Source: Tipula vernalis (lineage: Eukaryota > Arthropoda > Insecta > Diptera > Tipulidae). From it: 64,000 bases of DNA. Positions within the stretch are counted from its first letter, which is position 1. Every line of letters starts with the position of its first letter. Position numbers and translations under genes: made by a program. The stretch covers positions 186,853,561 to 186,917,560 of the forward strand of contig OY282560.1 in the NCBI GenBank assembly GCA_958295665.1, given 5' to 3'. The notes under the pieces are model-generated. The model saw only the letters and a program-made list of their open reading frames with translations. It was not told the DNA's origin and made no database searches. Shown piece by piece: positions 31,332 through 44,754 of this stretch.

Positions 31332-33899
31332 TGCCATACAACATTTTATCCATTATTGTTAAATAATTTTTAGCAGTTTATTCAGGTATTAACAGCGTAG
31401 GTTATAGAATAACAATGGGTTATTTTTCAAATTTTGTTTGTTTTGAAATCAGCATAGTTATCGGAATATTTGATAAGAAAAGTGGATAAAAAGTCAAGCT
31501 TTTACTTTCAAAAAATTGGGTCTGTATTAGTAGAACACCATAATTATATTGACAAACTAACACATCTACATAAATATTATGTATAAGGTGAAAAATATTT
31601 CCGTTCACACTTAAATTTTCAAAAATTAATAATAATACTGAAGCAAACGAATCAAGGTTTGTGCAAAAAAGTTTAAAAATCAATAAAATATCGAATTTTA
31701 ATGTTTCCATGTTTTCTTAAGAGTAATCGTAGTAAGAACACATTTACATGATGAGTTTTTATCCACATTAAATATTTTTCACATAAGTATTTTTAATCAA
31801 TTGACCGAAACACTTAATTCGTCATATTATAATTACAGTAGGTTATCAAAAGTCTTTTCCCTAGGTAGGAGAGCGACATCGTAAAATTTATTTTGTATCA
31901 ATCGAATGTTCAACTGGTATAGAACTGCCGTGATCTTGAAATTCACATGGTAAAAATATTGTACAATATTTCTTCATTATGTTGAACCACGCTATTTTAG
32001 GGGTGGACAATCCTACTATGTATTACTAAAACTAATTTAGTAGATGTGTAAAGTAATTTAACTTAAAGCTTTTTACGGTCGTGAGATGTTACGTTTCGAG
32101 TCCATTAAAAACGAATGCATGTTTAAATTAATTAGTTTATCTAATTCCTGTATGTACACAATAAAAGCATACCCAAGGTATTATTGGTTAATAATGAGTT
32201 GAAAATATTTTATTTAAAAACGATCCGACGTTGGTAATTGTAATATTTTTTGGGAAAAGTTACTTTTGGATAAATCCTTCATAACACCAAAATCGCATAT
32301 TTTCATCTATTTTTATTGTACTCAAAATCAGAAAAGATATTTAAGTGAAGGTGTGCCGCCTGTAATAACTTCTGTCGAATTATATTTATTTATTTATATT
32401 TATATTGCAATGAATTTTGGTACAATCTATTTTGAGCATTGGCGCTCATTCATAATAAAGTGTACAAAATAAAAAAACAAAAACAAAAAAATTATAAAAA
32501 CTCCTCGTTTACTCCACGGCCAGCTTCTAATACAGCCTCTCTAAGTAAGTCCATTCTCAACTGGAATTTCGTTTGAAAGACTCCTTTTTCCTAAAAGCTC
32601 TGTATATACTTTAATCATCCGATTTTTATATTATCGTTAAATTTTTCCCCTGGATAAATTGCGGTTGGGCATATTTAAATAATTATTTTTAAGTAGAGGT
32701 AATTCAGCTTTCCATATTGTTACGACGAGTTATCCTCTTCTTACAATTTCGTCAATAACATTGCATTGCTGTAACCTGTAATTTATCAAAACTAATGAGG
32801 GAAGTATAATTCTGTTTAATTTATGCATTCGTGATCAATTAGAAGAAATACTTATCAATATTGCAGATGAAGACGACAACAATTGCTGATTTTTCTCTAA
32901 AACAATAAAAGTATTCAGGTTTGAAAGAAACATTTTTACGAGCAAAATTTTTTCGTTGAATGACGTGTTCATCAACAAACAACAACTTCTGAATTCCTTT
33001 ATCCTTCTTAAATAAATTAAATAGAATTGTATAAAAATATATCTTGGACTTTAATTGGTTTGTTTATCAGGGAGTACCTTATTTGTATATGGAAAAAAAA
33101 GTTTATGCAATTTTAGTTCTGAGTTCTGATTTTTATTTTGGAAAAATTTTAATTTTATAGCGTGGCCTTGAAAGCAAAGAAAAAAATTATTTCTACCTAT
33201 TTTTCGTAATGTTCAACATTTACATTTTTTGTTCAACCCTTCTTCATAATTCATTGATTGTATCGTGTTAAAGAAAATCAACAAATTTGTATATCTTTAA
33301 AATGAGATACTATACTCGTAAAAATCAGTTATGTACTTACTAATGGAAAGGCCTGAACAGCTGTTCCACAAACAAGTACTGCGAAGAAAAAAATAATTTG
33401 GAATTTATTCGTTTTTAAAAATCGGGCTTCAAGGTTATACGACCGAGATAACTAAAATTAACTGTGAACTTTTATATTCATATAGATACTATTTTAGAGT
33501 GGTAGAAATCTATACATCAAAGAACTTTATCAAAGCAGTTATTTTAGAATAAAACCTTAAGAAAGAATCCTTACTAATAAAGTATCAAAGAAAGCCCTAT
33601 TCTAATGGCAGATTTACGTCAATTTCTCGGCGCGCTCTAACCATCGTGCCAGTTCGACACGTCTGCCACCGGCAGCCTAAGTGATAAGATAAACAACTTG
33701 CCTTGTTGAAAAACCACATATTGAGGGTTTTCCAGATGATACTGACGGGGTCTTATTATTTATTATCAATTGTAATATCAGTTGTAATTATCGAGAATCT
33801 TTTTCAAATGTCACCGATGTGAATCGCGACGAGAAACTGCCACGACTAGTATTTTCTAAAGATTAGGATTCACAGAGTGTCATTTAAAAATAATAATTA
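31332..33899. other. AT-rich DNA, no gene recognised
   Basis: No coding, RNA or repeat structure that I can support. Small ORFs lack motifs. Confidence 0.5.
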
Positions 33900-34554
33900 C
33901 ACAGGGCCATAAAATGAAATCGAGGTGAAGCATCTCTGAGCTCAGTTGATCTATACATTTTTAGAGTCGCTGATCACGATCCCGATGTCCATATGACCCC
34001 ATCACGCCTAGATCAAGGTCAAATGAAGGTCAAACACCATCATTCGAATGATATAATTTTTTTGACCAGGGATTCTGAGGGATCAAGAAATTTTACGTTC
34101 AGATACGCTTTGATCTTTTAGGCAAAGTAAACTCTGGTGGTCATTTGGAGGTCATCTGTAGGTCAGGTCCTTCTTTTGAATATCTCGGCTGATATTTCGG
34201 CTAGGAATAGGTGACCAATTGATCTTCATGTTTTTGGGGTCGCTGATCACGATCCCGGTGTCCATATGACCCCATCACGCCTAGATTAAGGTCAAATGAA
34301 GGTTAAACACCTTAATTCGAAAGATATAATTTTTTAACCCCCCCCCCCCCCCCCAAGATTCTGTTTGTGTGTGTCTATTCGTCTATGTACCTACTGTGTG
34401 TGTCTCTGGATCCGTATATGGCTATGTGTGCCTATGTGTGTATCTGTGCTGATTTTTGTCATTTCTGAAGGGCTTTTCTAGCGCTATGGAAAAAAACTGC
34501 GGATGTTGAAGCAATTCTGATTCAACATTTGAGTTCAGAGACTTTGTATAGATA

Positions 34555-36145
34555 TACTGTTCAAGTCAGAATAATGGATTTCTTTATAGTGGAGTTGCGT
34601 AGGGGATTCGTAGAGACAATGCGAATCAAAAATTCATGTAAGACGTGTTCTTTTGTTCGTAAAAGATTTACGAAGGGATTTTCTATTGTGTACCAGCAAT
34701 AGTATGGCATCAAAGTCTTACAAGTCTTGGTGAAATCTCTCACCCAGCACCTCACTGAAGTCCCCCAGATTTTCAGAGAAGTAATTAATGTAGTAAGGAA
34801 GGAAATGGATCTTTAAATTCATTACATACCATTTTTCGGTAGTTTTCCAACAGTCACAACAGATTCTTGTAATCAGGGTCTTTGTTATTTCCGAAGAATT
34901 TTGTCATTCTCATTTCAAATTCATCATCTTTCGTCAGTTCCCTTATTTAAGGGCCATCGAAAACATTTTCATTGATTTTTGCTTCAGAAATATTGGGAAA
35001 TTTCTCGAATATATACATGAAACCATCGCTCTCCGATACCCTCATTGCTTTGATAAACTGTTTAAATAAGCCGAGTTTGATATGTAAAGGTGGAAGGATG
35101 AATTTTTGAATAGGAATCAACCCTCTTCAACAATGTTTATAGATCCTGGAGCTAATTCTTGCCTGAGAGGCTAGTCCTTTTTCACATAATGTTGTTCTCG
35201 GGTACGACTTTCCCACTCTCAAATAAAACATTGATACTTTGTGTTTCCGCTTTGTTGACCTAATAAAATATTGATTATTTTGACATCTCCAGCTAATCGC
35301 CAGCTTTTTCGAGTAGAAAATGGAAGTTATTGTATTTCTTAATTAAGACAGCTTTCAAATTCCTGATGAATCAATAAATAGTCGCCAGGCACTATTCATT
35401 TATCAGTCCTTCAACGTCATTGCAATAAACAAAATCCTTTGCTTTAGAGAAAAATTCCGGAATGGGCGATCTTGATCACAGTAAAAACTCACTCGAGTAC
35501 CTGGAGCTAAACAATTATTTTCTTTTAATCTAGAAGCTATGAGTTCGGAAGTCTCTTCCGAAAGACCTGCGTCTCGATCCAAGTAACTTACCACATCTTG
35601 CTTAAAACCTAAACTATTTGAATTTCAGTGTTGACTATCCTCTGATTCTTGCAATTCATTCAACTCGTCGTTTTGCTGATCTTCTAATTCTTCAAATGAC
35701 ATTCTTGTATCTATATCATTAGTTTCAATTTCAAAAGAGACTTCGTTTGTAGACATCTGATGTTCACTATCATCCTGTCCAATGCTGATTAAAACAGCAT
35801 GAGTTACAGATTAAACAGATGCATAATATATTGCAGAATTATTCTTATAAATTGCACCCAGATGTCGATTGGTCAAGCAGAAACAGCAATCAGTGTTCTG
35901 ATCTTCTGGCTCTCGCCAGATCTTAGGAGAAGCAAATGTATGTTTCTTCTTTCCTGTGATTCGCAGGGAGCAAGTGACGCATAATATTTTCGGAGTCCAA
36001 GAATTGCTCATTCCACTAGCATCTATATTGAAACATTTTTTGTAATGTGCTTTGAATTCATCAGTAAATCGCTTCCCCTGATTCGTGATGACATATTTCC
36101 CACAAACAACGCAAAAGTTATTTAATGCTCGTTATGTTGTTGAAC
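34555..36145 (-). pseudogene. Relic of a dispersed arthropod protein family (WREP / HIKLGL / GERFHQD), function unknown
   Basis: Minus-strand reading across frames gives a collinear set of motifs: FCVVCGKYVITNQGK, TPKILCVTCSL, then WREPEDQNTDCCFCLTN, a likely N-terminal zinc domain; an acidic linker; YLDRDAGLS and ELIASRLKENN; YCNDVEGLI; GD.KIINILLGQQSGNTKYQ; ILPPLHIKLGLFKQFIKAM; FEKFPNISEAKI; and ENLGDFSEVLGERFHQDL. From general familiarity, a large set of uncharacterised arthropod proteins, often in many genomic copies, shares this order. No enzymatic role is established to my knowledge. At least four frameshifts and several stops show decay. Location between inverted repeats suggests the protein is a transposase or element-encoded factor. 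Alternative: a captured or retroposed host gene. Confidence 0.72.
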
Positions 36146-36646
36146 TTGTAGCATTAGACTCTAAAATGGCCAAGTTTTCCACCGAATTAGAGCTGCGGTC
36201 CCATAATGACAACGATTGCGAACCCGCTTGCTCACCCTAACCAATCGCCGATACCGGGGTTCCGAATCCCTACATCGTAACACATTTCTGTGTGCATGCC
36301 ATAACGGTTTGAATGCCTTCACCCAGACTTCATCGGTGACCTGATGCCAGCCGTCACTAGATGGAGGTGCCCTGCGGACAGGCACAAGAAAATGGCGGTT
36401 CACGATGTTCCGCCTTATAGCATATTATGTCAGTAATGAATCGTGGCCTCTGACTGACCTGGACAATGACCCTGTTGGTCATCCCTTACGTTGAAAATGC
36501 TCAATAGTTGAATCTGAGGCTCATGGTCTAAAATTTGAAGTCGGTTAAATGTAAACATTCAAACTTGAAATTACACATTAACTCATTTAATTTCTCATTT
36601 TGAACTATGAACCTATCATTTCACGAAATCACACTCAACTGGAAGG

Positions 36647-36724
36647 CTATTTGTGAATTCGATTCAATTCGAAGATTCTTATATTTCGAAGATACGAATA
36701 CGTTCGAATCGAATTCACAAATAG
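36647..36724. repeat. Hairpin, 19-bp stem
   Basis: CTATTTGTGAATTCGATTC at 36647-36665 pairs perfectly with 36706-36724; the 40-bp loop is also TTCGAA-rich. It lies inside the 33.9-37.06 kb element, between its gene and right repeat. Confidence 0.75.
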
Positions 36725-37349
36725 ACCCCTTGTTAAGTACGTATTTTTTCGTAAGAGATTGACTGATTCTCATGAACTTTCATAGAGGTAATATATACGA
36801 TATCTCGCTTCTTCGATATCAGCTGAAAGATTCAAAAGAAGAATTTGACCTACAGATGACCTCCAAACGACCTACAGAGGTAACTTTAATCAAAAGGTCA
36901 AAGCGTATCTGGACTTAAAACTTCCTGTTCTCTCAGAATCGGCGGTCAAAAAACTAATATTATTTGAATTAAGGTGTTTGACCGTAAAACTGCGACTCCA
37001 AAAACTTATAACTGAGGTCAGAGATGATCCACCTCGATTTAAATTTGTGGCCCTGTGTTATCGATTCTATGTAAAGGGTACCATGCGATATGTTTAGCTC
37101 GAAAATGTAATGAAAGTGTGTTATTATGAATTTATAGATAGGGACATTCTTTTCGTCACATTGTTCGAAACACCCATACAAAAATTGGAAAAAGTTACTC
37201 TGGTAATTATTAGAACAAAAATATTTCAGATCTTAAAATTTTTTTTTTAAACTTGTAGTTTTGCGCAGGCTCTAGTGATGTAGGTAGATAAAAAATTATA
37301 AAAACTTTGATAAACAAAATAATAGATAATCATTCAAATGTATTATATA

Positions 37350-38240
37350 CAGGGTGGGCCAAATACATTTTTTTTTTTTTTTTAAATGCAATAAAACAAA
37401 AAGTTCTCAATATTTTTTCATTTTTTTTTTTTTTCATTGTAAAGAACAATCCATTCGATTAATTATGGAATACTATTTCATTCATATGACTGCCTCGGCT
37501 GGCCTTGACGTACCCCATACGGTCGGTCCAATTTTTGAGCACATTTTCGATGATATGCGGCATTATGTCTTCAATGGCAATGCGAATATTGTTCTTGAGA
37601 GCGTCAATCGTTGCTGGTTTATCGGCGTAACACTTATCTTTGACGGTACCCCAAAGATAATAGTCCAACGGCGTCAAATCACAGCTCCGAGGCGGCCAAA
37701 TCACATTAGCATTTCGGCTGATAATTCGATCTTCGAAGACAGTGCGCAAAAGATCAATTGAAACGTGTGCTGTGTGGCACGGAGTGCCGTCTTGTTGAAA
37801 CCAAATGTTGCCTATGTCCCCCTCTTCAAGTGCCGGGAACAAAAAATCGTTTATCATGGCGCGGTAGCGCTCACCATTGACAGTAAAGGGCGGCTCCTTG
37901 CTCATTTTCAAAGAAAAATGGCCCAATGATGCCACCGGACCAAAATCCGCACCAAACAGTCACTCGTTGAGGATGCATCGGCTTCTCTACGATCACGTAC
38001 GGGTTCTCCGTGCCCCAAATGCGACAATTCTGCTTGTTTACATAGCCGCCAAGATGGAAATGCGCCTCATCCGAAAAAATGATTTTTGCATTAGATTTAC
38101 GAGCGTTGTTCAAGCGAATACACAACCATTTTCGTTCAGCGGAAGGATAAAACTAACTTTCTGTCAAATCAAAAGTGACATAACCCTTACCATACTCAAA
38201 ATAACCGCTAGTTCAAAAAAAAAGTTAGATGGCCCACCCT
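37350..38240 (-). mobile_element. DD41D (rosa-type) mariner element, deleted, with both TIRs
   Basis: AGGGTGGGCCA at 37351 and its inverse TGGCCCACCCT at 38230-38240 mark the ends, with TA-rich flanks. The minus strand encodes IIFSDEAHFHLGGYVNKQNC (first Asp), NPQ-like VTVWCGFWSGGIIGPFFFEN, then after a one-base frameshift near 37889 TVNGERYRAMINDFLFPAL, WFQQDGTPCHTAHVSIDLL (second Asp) and WPPRSCDLTPLDYYLW (third Asp). I count 41 residues between the last two, the DD41D signature. C-terminus ends near 37459. The N-terminal DNA-binding part is missing, so this is a 0.9-kb deletion derivative that keeps its ends. Confidence 0.9.
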
Positions 38241-41001
38241 ATATTACAGTTTTAATACACAAAGCATGGTTTTATGTTATTACAATAAAATTTCATGTGA
38301 AAATTAATAAGTGTAAAAAAAATTGCACGCCTATGGAAACAACGTCAACATTTAATTTTGGCACGGACTAAGGAAAATAAATAACCAAATGTCATTAATA
38401 TCGTACAAAACCACAACAACATAAAAATGCGAAATCATTGTTAAATTTATTTGTTAAATTATATTAAGAGGATGAAATATAAAAAAATTAAAAAAATTAG
38501 GTCTATCCAACTCCTCGGACGACACTTTTCCCATAAAACGTCCGTTAAAGATCACCAAATCAACCATTTATATTTTACAAACATTTTCCATTGCTTTGGG
38601 TAAGCCAGGGCCTTAAATGATGTCACGGCTTTTCTTAAATTTGGAGACCCGTCGCCAATATCACAATTGGTCACGATAATATAAATCTTCTAATATCATG
38701 CAGTCAAATCACAAACTCACAAATTATGTTAGATTATATAGAACTGACACGCGTTGAACAGCAATCAAAGTCGCCTTCGACATTTTTGATCTTCGACCTT
38801 TAACAATTAGATCCAGCTATATTTCTCTATTGTACTGTTGAAGGTCCTTAAGAATTCAAATTACCCCGTTCAGAGAGCATCCATAATGTTCAAAATTTAT
38901 TTTCTGAAAATTTGTGTCGTTTGTTCAGATCACAATATTATCTTAGCAACGTGATAATTAGGATGGGGCGTCGTGGTGGACTATTCCAGAATACAAAATA
39001 ATAAAACACAAACAATACAAACACAAACAATAAAATTTGTAAGTCAAATTTATAAGAGTACGACTGGCGAATTATGAAGGAGTATTTCTGACTAACAAAA
39101 ACCATCATCATCGTATCAAACAAATTGAAATTAGTGGACCCTAAGATTAGTAGTTCTACCATCATTCTATAAACATAAACTTTGACATAAACTTACAATT
39201 TTAAGGTAAATTCACAATTTTAATATATGTATCTGTGATTTTTCTTCACAATTGCAAGTAACCTATTCGGAATGTTCGACAAACAATACATAGCAGCTTA
39301 CAATTAAAGAGAATCGATCTATGCTTTGCGCTTTGTAAAGGGTAGGCAAATAAGAGTTTCAGCATAATACATAAAAAATTATTGCATTGATATTGATTTT
39401 TTTATTGAATCATTTATTAAATTTGAACAAACGGATTGATAAGTGCCACCAAAGCTATGGTGAACGTTTGGCCGATACTAACTATCCTTCATACATAATT
39501 TTTATCGAAATCGTGAATTTTACACTCACCCTCTAATCCAAAGAAAAAAAAATTACACCACACAATAATAAAATTAAATATATCTACTTTTAAGTAAATG
39601 AAACTCTCATTTCTCAATTCCTATATTTTGACCAAAATTCGGATACAAGTCTCGTTATTCTCCAAAAATAATTTATTGATAAGTAGTCAATAATTTCAAT
39701 CCTAACGCAATTTGCTTAAGTATAAAAGAGATATGTTATGTATCTATTATAATATTGTCGAATAGAGGGTTTATTTTACAACAAAAACCAAATGAAATCC
39801 TAAAATACATGTATAGGTATAGGTACTCATACATCTTTTCTAATGCGTTTAGGTATGAGATAAGAATTTTCGTTTAATGTACTGTAATGTGTAACCTACC
39901 TATCAATTTCATTTCAAGTTCAATGAATAATACAAAAGTTGATCAATATAAATTTCCGGACATTATAAATGGTCGAACGTTTCTATTTATTTATTATAAT
40001 TAATGACTACTATTATTAGTTACTTCGTATATAGTTTGAAAATTTGTATTCCCTTTGAAATTATGAGAAGAAAAAAACAACAACAAGAATGTATTTTATT
40101 TGAAAAATTTGGCACGTAGTTGTGTCTTTTTATTTCCCATATGTAAAGAAAAGATAATAACAGAAAATTTAATAGTTTTCTGTATAAATTTAAGTTCTGA
40201 CATCGATTTGTGTTGTCTCCTACTATTTCTTTTTTAATTTATATTGAATTATTATTATTATTATTTTTATTATATAGGTCACAAGTGGCCCGGACAATTT
40301 AATAATAAAAAGCACATAGACGAATAACTGATAGAGTGTTCAAATGTTCAAATGTCTATTTGTACCATAAAATAAAAATAATTATGAAGGAACTAAAAAG
40401 TCAAATGTGAACCTCATTCATTTAAAAATCATAAAGTAAACAAATAAATTCAAGTTCAGGTTCATAGTTTTAATGAAATAAAAAAATAATTATTAAACAA
40501 ATTTGGCAACGTACTCATAATTGTAATTTTGCATAAAATAGTTTTGTTTGTTTATGTTATTCGTTCTTTATGCTTCATTAATCATTATTTATCCGTGAGA
40601 ACATAGAACTGAAAAATAAAGAATATAACAAAGTAAAGATATTTAGATATTTTGTTAAGTTTCCATTACAATGATCGCATCTTTCAATCAGAATAAATCG
40701 GTTTACTATGAATCCATTCCACTAAAATTTAACTCAATTTACGATCGAAGTATTCGATCTTCTTTATAATCTGAACTAGTGATATGTAATGTTGGATGTA
40801 AGGTCCTAAGCTATTTTAAGAGTATTCAGAGTAAGCGCTAAAAGCTTCGGATAATTGTATAAATAAGCGCTCCCAACCGGTAATAGAAAAAAATTTGGCA
40901 GATGTTTTATTAGAATATAGACTAAACTAAGCCCACTTAATAAATGAACTTGAAATGAATGATTTTTGTTTATTTATGTTTTGTTTGTTTTTATTTATAT
41001 T
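38241..41001. other. AT-rich DNA, no gene recognised
   Basis: No coding motif in any short ORF, and no repeat structure noticed. Confidence 0.5.
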
Positions 41002-41234
41002 TCTGTGGCCAACAGTCATTATGTCATAAGTCGAGTTCAAATACGAAATCTCCGTAATCGATTTCAAGTCATATCAATTTTCTGTAATATTCCGGCAACT
41101 GTAAATAACCATTATGGTTGTAATGGTTCGCTTAGTTGCTGGAATATTATAAAAAATGTATATACGGAGATTTCGAATTTGAAAACGTAAACGGGCATAA
41201 CTCGACCTATGCCATTGTGATTTTTGGCCACAGA
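41002..41234. mobile_element. Fold-back MITE, 233 bp, nearly fully palindromic
   Basis: TCTGTGGCCAACAGTCATTA at the left and TTGGCCACAGA at 41224-41234 pair, and pairing continues inward through GTCGAGTT, ACGAAATCTCCGTA, AATATTCC and AACCATTA around a short centre near 41118. Both strands show ORFs only because of the symmetry. Confidence 0.8.
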
Positions 41235-44233
41235 TTTTATTTGTGAAAATGTTGTTACAAACTACAATGTGTTCACGCTTAACATAACTAGGGACCAGAT
41301 ACACAATTGGGTAGCAACGCAAGCAATTTTCATACGGGCTAAAAAAATATTTGCGAAAAAATTTTTACCGTCAGTATTCGTTGTTTTTGGCTTATCTATC
41401 TTATATGCGGACTCGAAAATTTGTTAGCAACTATTCTGAGTATTTTAGCAAAAATAAAGAAAAGTTAGAAATAAATAAAATTCGGAAAGAAAATTAGTTT
41501 GATAAAATTGACAGAACAGGCATATTTATCGACTTCCGAATTGCGATTTGCAAGGTTTTCGAGAATTTGGCACCTATAGGGACCAAAGGTGTAAGATTTG
41601 GAACGGATGTGAATTAGGGTTCATATGATGGGATGAGCCCATCGGCTTATTTCCTTTTTTTTTAAATAAAATCTAAAGGAGTTATTTCTTTTCTGAACTG
41701 GCATTAAAGACCCACGATCGTTATTACATTTTCGGATTGGCATTTAGGCCTATTTATAGTAATTATGGAAAAGGAAGATTTATTTTTAAAATATTCTGGC
41801 AGATTTCATTTCTTATTGTAAACTTAAATTTCTCTTTTCAAGAAAATGTTATAGTTAAGAGGCAGCAAATGTTCGTCAAAGAGGATAGACGTGTTTTTTT
41901 CTATCCTCTTCAAAAATTTAATTTAATTTTATTTTTATGTTTATTTTTGTAGTGTTATGTATATACTTTATATACATACATATGTATATACATTTTAATT
42001 TTAATTCTAATAAAATTCAATTTTGGTGAAATAATAATTAAAGTGTAGTGAAATAATATTGATGCAATCCACCGGGATGCATTTATCAGGCAATGTTTTA
42101 TATTTTTGGTAAAGAAATCCAATTATTGAGATCTTGCTTAGGTGCATGATTTTGACTTTTGTGTGATTGTACATGAAATTAAATTTCAATTTTAATTACT
42201 AAATTTAATAATTGGATAGTATTAAAATGATTTTAACTTAAATAGAAATACGTCGTAGTTAATTTCATATTAGATTTTATTTTTACACCCACTTATATGC
42301 GTTCTTGTTTTTTTAGTTTATGTACAATTGACACAAATATTTGCTTGAAACATGATATATAACAAAGCCAACAATGGGTTTGTGCAGCCGTCTCGTTCGC
42401 TCTTTGTATAGATTCTATCAAGGAAATGTACTATGTTTATATTGTTGGTTTTTGTCTTGTAATATGCTAACAACAACAAAACAAAGAAATTTTTTTTGTT
42501 GGTTTTGGTAAAGCCGTCACAAATATTTTCCTGTATCTTGATACATATAGATAAGGTATATTTGTATGTGCGCTATAAGGATAGTATCTATAAGATTAGG
42601 AAAACATGATAAATCTCCTGCGACGCACATGAATGATGGTAGAAAATATTTACCTTCAAGGTGTGTTGGTGGTTTAGTATATAAGATTATGTTATTTGTA
42701 TGTTGGTGTTGTTTTTTCTCTTTTTGTGTCTTCAAGAAACAACTATGATATTCTTGATAAAACATGAACTATACAAGCGCAATGGAATTTTAGTGTATTC
42801 GACTTATATAGGATTCTTATATTTTATATAATCAAATAAGTTTGAGTCGAATTGGAAACCGCCTTATACAATTCATTTAAAATAGTTTATTTTGGTATGA
42901 TTAATAATTTTTTACAGGGTATTACAAACTGCATCAAATTGATTTTAAATTAATTTAATTAATATTATAAAATTATAAATTAATTAACTATATAAATAAA
43001 ATGCTAATTTGGAAATGTTGATTTGAGTTGAGTTAAGATTTGGTTTTCAATACATAATGACGTATTCATTTATGTGTGCAAAACTTCGATTAAACGAATG
43101 TGAACAACGTGGAGATATGTAAAAACATTTCGGAAGGCTAAATGGTTTGAATTTAATTATTAACTTAATGGAATTTATTGATGTTTAGATTGCAGGTTTC
43201 ACACACAAACGTCATGATTACTTATATGGCACACCGATAAATTTTGAAGAAAATAACGTTTTATTTTCCTTGGATTGATTTATTATTTACTTACTTTGCA
43301 TGCTTGATTTGGCAGGCTAATATGTCCGTGAACTGAGTTAAAGTTTTATGGATATATTTATTTATTGATAAAGAAATCTGAAGTTTTAATTATATAAATT
43401 CTATTAAATTAATTTAGATTAAATTAAGAATTTACAAATTGAATAAATTATATAAATAAAACTAATACAGAAACATTAATTTTTGGTTAAATTGAGTTTT
43501 GTTTTGCAACACGCAAAGAAAAATTTATTTATGCATGCCAAATTGTGGAATAATTGTTTTATTTTATTGTTGGTAAACCCTAATTACAAGACATATGTTT
43601 AATCAATCTATAATTTTATTTTATTTTTATTGCTCTAGAAACCTTTTCCTTTTTTACTAAAATATTTATTTTAGTTTAATTGTTGAAAATGTATCGATAT
43701 TTTTATATTTTTATTGTTAAGAAACCTATTTACTAGAAATTTAATTTTAATTTTAATTTTCATGCGCAATTCATTTAGTTTTTAGTTTTTGGATAGCATT
43801 TTATTCTCTTGTAAATAATTGTAGTCTTACTTTGGGAATTTTACAGCGGCAGTGCCGTGTATTTTCATTCCGGAATGAATAGTTTCAAACCAGGTTTTAT
43901 TGGTATAGAACTATTCTAGTGATGGTTTTAAAAATTTTGTTTGTTTTATTTAATTTTAATGTCGATTGATATAAGTAAAAGAAAATTAGTTTCGGTTTTT
44001 ATTTTGAGCATAATTTGCATTTTTATTTTTATACTAATTAATTACTGTGACCAAAGTAAGACGGCAGAAATATGTGTGATAATCACGATGACAACCATTG
44101 CTTTACCATTGTGCTGCTTTCTGTTTGGATTTTTTAGTTTTATTATATTATTATATTAATATTATTAATATTTTTAAAATTTATTTATTTGTTCTATGGC
44201 GAATAATTTATAATTTATTTCAGAGAATTTTTT
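41235..44233. other. AT-rich DNA, no gene recognised
   Basis: No motif-bearing ORF. Regions near 42950-43080 and 43380-43520 look like weakly similar direct repeats (TATATAAATAAAAY and GAGTT..-type words), but similarity is low in this AT-rich context. Confidence 0.45.
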
Positions 44234-44525
44234 GTGTTGTCTTGTGCTGACAATTTTTATCAATTTTTATAAATATTACTGAATAATCATATTAACTGTC
44301 GGCTATACCTGGATGTTTGTAACCGGGCTAATTCTTTCACTACTAATTATCCTATCCTATCCTTAGATTTTGCTGTGTGTGAAAGGAGCACGGTGGGATC
44401 CGGCCAGGCTCGGACATGGAGCTGTCACATTTATGTAGTGTCGCGGGTGGTTGTGCTTTCTTTGTTGTAATGGTGCTTCGATGTCCTCTTGAATTTTTGG
44501 CCTTGAATTGCGAAGTCTCCATATT
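44234..44525 (+). repeat. Dispersed repeat family 'R44', copy 1
   Basis: Shares with 44755-45010 the ordered blocks GTGTTGTCTTGTGCT, CTGTAACCGGGC, TATCCTATC, GTGTGTGAAAG, GCACGGTGGGA, CCGGCCAGG, CTGTCACATTTATGTA and GTAATRGTGCTT. GC content is clearly above its surroundings. No translation I recognise. Confidence 0.75.
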
Positions 44526-44754
44526 TGTTTTTATAAAATGTTAATTTTTTTGTAATGTGTAATATATTCTGTTAATATTTAAAGGGATCTCTTCCTTAAT
44601 TTGCTAATAAATAATCCAATTTTCAGAATAAACATAGTTCTAGAATTAATCATTATTATAGGGATCAAAATTAATCCCGAATTTCAGATTTAAATTTTAG
44701 CTTGAATCAACCCTCCTGGATCAACAAATAGTGAATAAGCTGTAGTTTAGAAAT

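Larger units (their letters stand above)
33900..37058. mobile_element. 3.16-kb element with ~280-bp diverged inverted repeats and CAGGGCC ends
   Basis: The left repeat (33900 to about 34200) and the reverse complement of the right one (about 36780-37058) share, in order, ACACAGGGCCA, AATCGAGGTG, CATCTCTGA, TTTTTRGAGTCGC, GGTCAAACACC, GATTCTGAG, CAGATACGCTTTGA, TTTGGAGGTCATCTGTAGGT and TTCTTTTGAAT. The left side also holds a second copy of its GATCACGATCCC-to-GGTYAAACACC block (33958 and 34232), so part is tandemly repeated. A decayed gene on the minus strand fills 34555-36145. Terminal repeats plus an internal gene are the layout of a DNA transposon. Flanks of the ends share 5 of 8 bases, inconclusive as a duplication. 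Confidence 0.65.

Noticed and set aside
36161..36403. 80-codon Arg-rich minus-strand ORF and a GGTTCGCAATCG B-box-like word
   Set aside because: No recognised domain. The A-box partner and cloverleaf are unconvincing, and opposite-strand candidates are equally good, so neither a gene nor a tRNA is called.
42950..43520. Possible direct duplication of ~90 bp (TATATAAATAAAAY words)
   Set aside because: Similarity is mostly A/T composition; not distinguishable from chance by eye.
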